Source: Pelolinea submarina (lineage in GTDB: Bacteria; Chloroflexota; Anaerolineae; Anaerolineales; Anaerolineaceae). From it: a stretch of DNA of 64,000 bases. The stretch lies in assembly GCF_003966975.1 (NCBI RefSeq), contig NZ_AP018437.1, forward strand, positions 124,001-188,000. Direction: 5' to 3'. Shown here piece after piece: positions 61,041 through 64,000 of this stretch (its first letter is position 1; every line of letters begins with the position of its first letter). The notes beneath the pieces are model-generated. The model was not told where the DNA came from and did no database searches. It saw only the letters and a program-made list of their open reading frames with translations. The position numbers were made by a program, and so were the translations under genes.

Positions 61041-61671
61041 TACCGTTGATGCGTTGTTCGAATTCGTGCAGCGACTGCTGCAGACGCTGTTCGCGCAAAG
61101 CCAGGGTCAGGTCGGCGCGCGTGCGTTCGATGATACCGCGCACCATATCAGTCTGGCGGCGCAAGCCGTAAGTGATGGCATCCGGATAGTCCAACGTTAC
61201 CAGAATGGCATAGATGTCATCCATCAGCGAGAGCAGGCGTTCGGCTTCGTCCGAATAACCCTGCCGCAGGATGTCCATGCAGCGCCGGCGCATTTCGCCG
61301 ATGGTTTCGGCCAGGCCGCGAATGTAGGTGGCGTACTCGATGCCCATATCTTCCGGCATGGGCAGCTCTTCGTTGTTCAGGAACGCAATGGTCAAGCGCG
61401 CTTCGACAAATTCTTTGAGTGCATCCTGGGTATATCCGGAAAAATAAATTTCGGGATAAGGCTCCACCGATTTCTTCAGGTCGTCCACAATCTTGCGCCC
61501 GGCCAGCATGTTCTCCTCGGCCACATCGCGTTCATCGCGGTGGATGGCGCGAATGGCGTTGGCGGAGCAGCGGGTTAACAAACGCGTTTGTTTGAGTGCG
61601 TCTTCCCTGACCAGGTGGCGTGTTTCAAAGTCCTGATGGGTCTTCTCAGCTAAATTATCAAAAAATGTCAT
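61027..61671 (-). CDS. Translin-family protein
   Basis: The 214-residue all-helical protein resembles archaeal and bacterial translin homologues: conserved acidic helices around the segment EARLTIAFLNNEELPMPEDMG (split here as EARLTIAF and ELPMPEDMGIEYATYIRGLAE) and TIGEMRRRCMDILRQG. Eukaryotic translin and TRAX form ring-shaped oligomers that bind RNA or single-stranded DNA and, with TRAX catalytic acids, cut RNA. Whether this one is catalytic cannot be judged. It overlaps the Cas4-like N-half gene by 14 bp and follows ssb by 17 bp, supporting a nucleic-acid-processing role. Confidence 0.75.
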   Translation of the reverse strand: MTFFDNLAEKTHQDFETRHLVREDALKQTRLLTRCSANAIRAIHRDERDVAEENMLAGRKIVDDLKKSVEPYPEIYFSGYTQDALKEFVEARLTIAFLNNEELPMPEDMGIEYATYIRGLAETIGEMRRRCMDILRQGYSDEAERLLSLMDDIYAILVTLDYPDAITYGLRRQTDMVRGIIERTRADLTLALREQRLQQSLHEFEQRINGNGQG

Positions 61672-61688
61672 TTGATTTTTTATATTTC

Positions 61689-62108
61689 CTAGAAGGGAAT
61701 ATCCTCGTCGTTCATCTCCGGACCGTCATCGAAGCCGCCTTCCTGTCCGCCAGTACCGCTGCGGGAGGAGAGAAAACGCACGTTACGGGCAAACACTTCG
61801 TAGGAAGCTCCGGTGGTACCATCGTTGCGAGTGAAGGTGCGCGGGTTTCCGGTTTCACGGTCAGGACGCAATTCGCCTTCGATCAACACCATGCTGCCTT
61901 TTTGCAGGTAGTTATTGGCATTTTCAGCTTGTTTGCCCCACACAGAAACGCGGAACCAAGTTGTTTCTTTCACGCGCTGTCCGTTCGTATCGGTATACAC
62001 ACGGTTGCTGGCCACATTCAAAGAAGTGACTGCATTCCCATTAGGGGTATAGCGCATCTCAGGGTCCCTGCCCAAATTTCCGACGATTATGATAGTATGA
62101 AAACTCAT
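61689..62108 (-). CDS. ssb: Single-stranded DNA-binding protein
   Basis: The 139-residue protein has the OB-fold core (TIIIVGNLGRDPEMRYTPNG, ETTWFRVSVWGKQAE, KGSMVLIEGEL) and the short acidic tip NDEDIPF, which recruits partner proteins. The tail between is only about 25 residues. A TATAAT lies at 62159-62164 on the minus strand, 50 bp upstream. It heads the operon that continues with translin and the Cas4-like pair. Confidence 0.93.
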   Translation of the reverse strand: MSFHTIIIVGNLGRDPEMRYTPNGNAVTSLNVASNRVYTDTNGQRVKETTWFRVSVWGKQAENANNYLQKGSMVLIEGELRPDRETGNPRTFTRNDGTTGASYEVFARNVRFLSSRSGTGGQEGGFDDGPEMNDEDIPF

Positions 62109-62270
62109 TTCGGCATCCCTTTCCTTTTTCGAAATTCTAAGTTTTGAATCATGTCTTAATTATAAGAGGATTTCAGAAAAACCGTTAAAAAGGCGTGCCA
62201 TTTAGTTTGACAAACGCGGTAAAATGCTGCAACATACAAAGATGTTATAATTTTTCACCAGGTGATAAAG

Positions 62271-63050
62271 ATGAAAAAGAAACCCCTGCAGGCTTTAGGC
62301 TTGTTTTGTGTTGCCTTAATTGGCATGGTAGTGCTCCTACCAGTTACGGCCGGCGCTCCGCTGCCGCAAATCAACCTGTCCACCCCCACTCCGGGCGCGG
62401 ACGGGCGCATCACATATATCGTCAAAGAGAATGATACCTGCACCAGCATCTCCCTGCTGATGGGTATCACCGAGCAGGAATTGCGTGAGCTGAACAATTT
62501 ACAGAGCAATACCGACAGCGACGATTGCAGTTTCCTGTGGGTTGGGCAGGAATTGATCATCAAGGAAAAACCGGCAGAAACCCCCACGCCCACACCAGTG
62601 GTGGAAGCCGAACCGACCGCCACGCCTTTCAAAGGCAACGGCTCGATTTGCATCTATCTCTTCAACGATGAAAACGGTGACGCCCTTTCCGAAGAAACCG
62701 AACTGCCCATCGCAGGCGGCGCGGTCAGCCTGACCAACCGCTTGAGCACGGTCAATGAAACCGGCATCACGGACGACAGCGGCAACTCGCTATGCTTCAA
62801 CGACATTCCCGAAGGGGATTACAACATCAGTGTGGCTATTCCGGAAGGTTATAACCCCACCACGGTGATGAACTACTCGCTCACTTTAAGTGCCGGCCAG
62901 ATCTCGACCATTGACTTCGGCGCGCAGCCGGGCTCCGGCATGCAGCCGGTGTTCGGTGAGGAATCTTCCTCCCCGCTCTTGCTGATCGTCGGCATCCTTT
63001 TTGTCGGCGTCGGCGTCGGCCTGTGGTTCTATGTACGGCGTATGGCTTAG
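62271..63050 (+). CDS. Surface LysM protein with SdrD-like B domain and C-terminal anchor
   Basis: The 259-residue protein has an N-terminal signal (about residues 1-30), a LysM-type domain with RITYIVKENDTCTSIS and a terminal WVGQELIIK, a Pro/Thr linker, a Cna/SdrD B-like domain (CIYLFNDENGDALSEE, then GNSLCFNDIPEGDYNISVAIPEGY) and a single C-terminal helix with a basic tail (LWFYVRRMA). It is likely anchored outside the cell with the LysM domain binding peptidoglycan-like glycans. The ATG at 62271 has AGGTGA upstream; a TATAAT lies at 62246-62251. Confidence 0.78.
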   Translation: MKKKPLQALGLFCVALIGMVVLLPVTAGAPLPQINLSTPTPGADGRITYIVKENDTCTSISLLMGITEQELRELNNLQSNTDSDDCSFLWVGQELIIKEKPAETPTPTPVVEAEPTATPFKGNGSICIYLFNDENGDALSEETELPIAGGAVSLTNRLSTVNETGITDDSGNSLCFNDIPEGDYNISVAIPEGYNPTTVMNYSLTLSAGQISTIDFGAQPGSGMQPVFGEESSSPLLLIVGILFVGVGVGLWFYVRRMA

Positions 63051-63624
63051 TGACAGTCGAAGCTTAAGAACAAAACAAGAAGTTGCCTTGGATGAAAAAC
63101 CAGGCAACTTTTTCTTTTTAACGAATCCCCTCACCCCTGGCCCTCTTCTCCGAGGGAGAGGGAATCCGCTCATCTATACTGTCATCCTGAGGAGCGTTCG
63201 CTTTAGAACGCGACGTGATCGCGAAGCACTCCCTTCGGGGAGGGATCTCGGCTTGCATACTAAATATCTAACCCGTCTGAGATTCTCTTCCTCAAGGGGA
63301 GAGGAAGTCAACATCTGTGTTCATCTGAGTGCATCTGTGGTTTATCTTAAAATTTGGCCGAGATCCTTCGCTCCTGGCGGAGCTCAGGATGACAAGAGAA
63401 GGGTGACTTGTAAGGCTAGTGCAGTTCCTTTATTCCTCCCCCTTGAGGGGTCGCGAAGTATTCCCTCGGGGAAGAGATTAGGTGAGGGTGAGAACGTTGT
63501 GAACAAACACCCCTCGCCTTTGGCCCTATTCACATGGAGAGAGGGAGTTAGTATCTGTGTTCATCAACCATAGAAAAGATTTATCATCTTCTATCTGTGT
63601 CTATCTGTGGTTGGTTCATGATCG
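63051..63624. repeat. Largest intergenic block of dispersed short repeats
   Basis: The 574-bp gap between two convergent genes contains: CCCTCTTCTCCGAGGGAGAG (63140), GTCATCCTGAGGAGCG (63181) paired with CTTCGGGGAGGGATCTCGG (63235), the ATCTGTGTTCATCTGAGTGC series (63311-63350), GAGATCCTTCGCTCCTGGCG plus CTCAGGATGACAAG (63360), a CCTCCCCCTTGAGGGG unit (63436) and a second TATCTGTG series (63551-63616) abutting the next gene. No coding region is supported. Confidence 0.7.
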
Positions 63625-64000
63625 TCAGGCGATGCGTTCTTCTTTCCAGATGTCGGCGTCGTTGTGATAACCGGCCATTTCCCAAAAACCTTTGTGGTCG
63701 CTTTCGGAAAACTCCAAACTACGCAGCCATTTGGCACCTTTCCAGAAGTACACATCCTTGAGGTCTTTGCGGCCGGGAATGGCACCCACAACACCTCGCA
63801 ACGGATAGCCATGCTCGGGGGTGAGGGGTTGGCCGTCGTAATGGGTTGCCAGCAGAAAATTATCCGAAAGCACAATCTCCAGCGGCAGGTTAGCGGTGAA
63901 GTCGCGTTCGGCGTGTTGAATCACAAAGCGCGCTTGCGGCTTGAGCGTGATTAAGCCCTCATCAATTAGCGTACGCACGCGCACACCTTCCCACAAGGTG
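63625..64000 (-). CDS. Molybdopterin-dependent oxidoreductase (sulfite-oxidase/YedY-like, 5' truncated)
   Basis: The frame is open to the right edge, so the N-terminal part of the gene lies outside. The visible 124 residues carry the end of the oxidoreductase molybdopterin domain: VWEGVRV-like opening, SDNFLLATHYDGQPLTPEHGYPLR (shown here as two parts, SDNFLLATHYDG and LTPEHGYPLR), VVGAIPGRKDLKDVYF and the W-rich FWKGAKWLRSLEF. The catalytic Cys would be in the missing part. Such enzymes reduce or oxidise S- or N-oxides at the membrane or outside; MsrP-type repair is possible. Confidence 0.8.
   Translation of the reverse strand, partial: TLWEGVRVRTLIDEGLITLKPQARFVIQHAERDFTANLPLEIVLSDNFLLATHYDGQPLTPEHGYPLRGVVGAIPGRKDLKDVYFWKGAKWLRSLEFSESDHKGFWEMAGYHNDADIWKEERIA

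Overview
The window looks like a chromosomal segment from a member of the Chloroflexota, most likely class Anaerolineae. This is an inference from gene content and style: many lipoproteins and membrane-anchored proteins with Pro/Thr-rich linkers (PTPTA-type), a NurA/HerA pair with a small middle gene, a bacterial translin homologue, a GlpA-like/GlpB-like/DUF1667 trio, a VTC/DUF4956/CotH trio, and a very long secreted DUF11-type repeat protein. There is no rRNA, no transposase, no prophage and no CRISPR array. Two tRNAs are present. Both window edges cut genes (miaB at the left, a molybdopterin oxidoreductase at the right).

Layout. 1-5.4 kb: miaB (5' cut), M23 peptidase, AAC(3)-fold protein, degenerate metallo-beta-lactamase-fold protein, asparaginase-II-family protein and endonuclease III, all on +. 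5.4-10 kb: a DUF4405 membrane protein with a Tat-type Cys-rich protein carrying two EF-hand-like loops, then VTC, DUF4956 and CotH; the two groups share near-identical 37-bp promoters. 10.4-14.2 kb (-): a NarL-type response regulator and histidine kinase, then a DUF3048 protein preceded by a c-di-GMP-I riboswitch. 14.3-18.8 kb (+): a lipoprotein behind a long perfect palindrome, then NurA, a HAS-barrel-like protein and HerA. 18.8-20.7 kb (-): DUF212, xseB, xseA. 20.8-25.7 kb: HIT, GNAT, FkbM methyltransferase, PspC, bacterioferritin and a membrane-anchored propeller protein. 26-29.4 kb (-): gatCAB behind a strong sigma70 promoter. 29.5-35.2 kb (+): small membrane protein, CYTH, alanine-dehydrogenase-like protein, and the GlpA-like/GlpB-like/DUF1667 operon. 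35.2-42.7 kb: lipoproteins, a PAS-GGDEF diguanylate cyclase, PspC, TolB-like propeller, dihydrolipoamide dehydrogenase, DNA-alkylation-repair HEAT protein. 42.9-50.6 kb (-): the 2553-residue DUF11 protein. 50.7-56.1 kb: tRNA-Leu(CAA), ychF, a MerR/GyrI-like regulator with a classical 19-bp-spacer promoter, surE, tRNA-Arg(GCG), FGGY kinase. 56.5-62.1 kb (-): a likely operon of ssb, translin, a Cas4-like nuclease split over two membrane-anchored proteins, nadK, a B-box zinc-finger membrane protein and recN. 62.3-64 kb: LysM protein and the cut molybdopterin enzyme.

How it fits together. Genome maintenance is over-represented: Nth, NurA/HerA, XseAB, AlkD-like, SSB, translin, Cas4-like nuclease and RecN. 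The best candidates for something undescribed are the split, membrane-tethered Cas4-like nuclease beside translin and SSB, and the c-di-GMP riboswitch placing a DUF3048 protein under second-messenger control, with a diguanylate cyclase about 22 kb away. Non-coding space is also notable: several intergenic gaps, mainly between convergent genes, are filled by the same families of short dispersed repeats.
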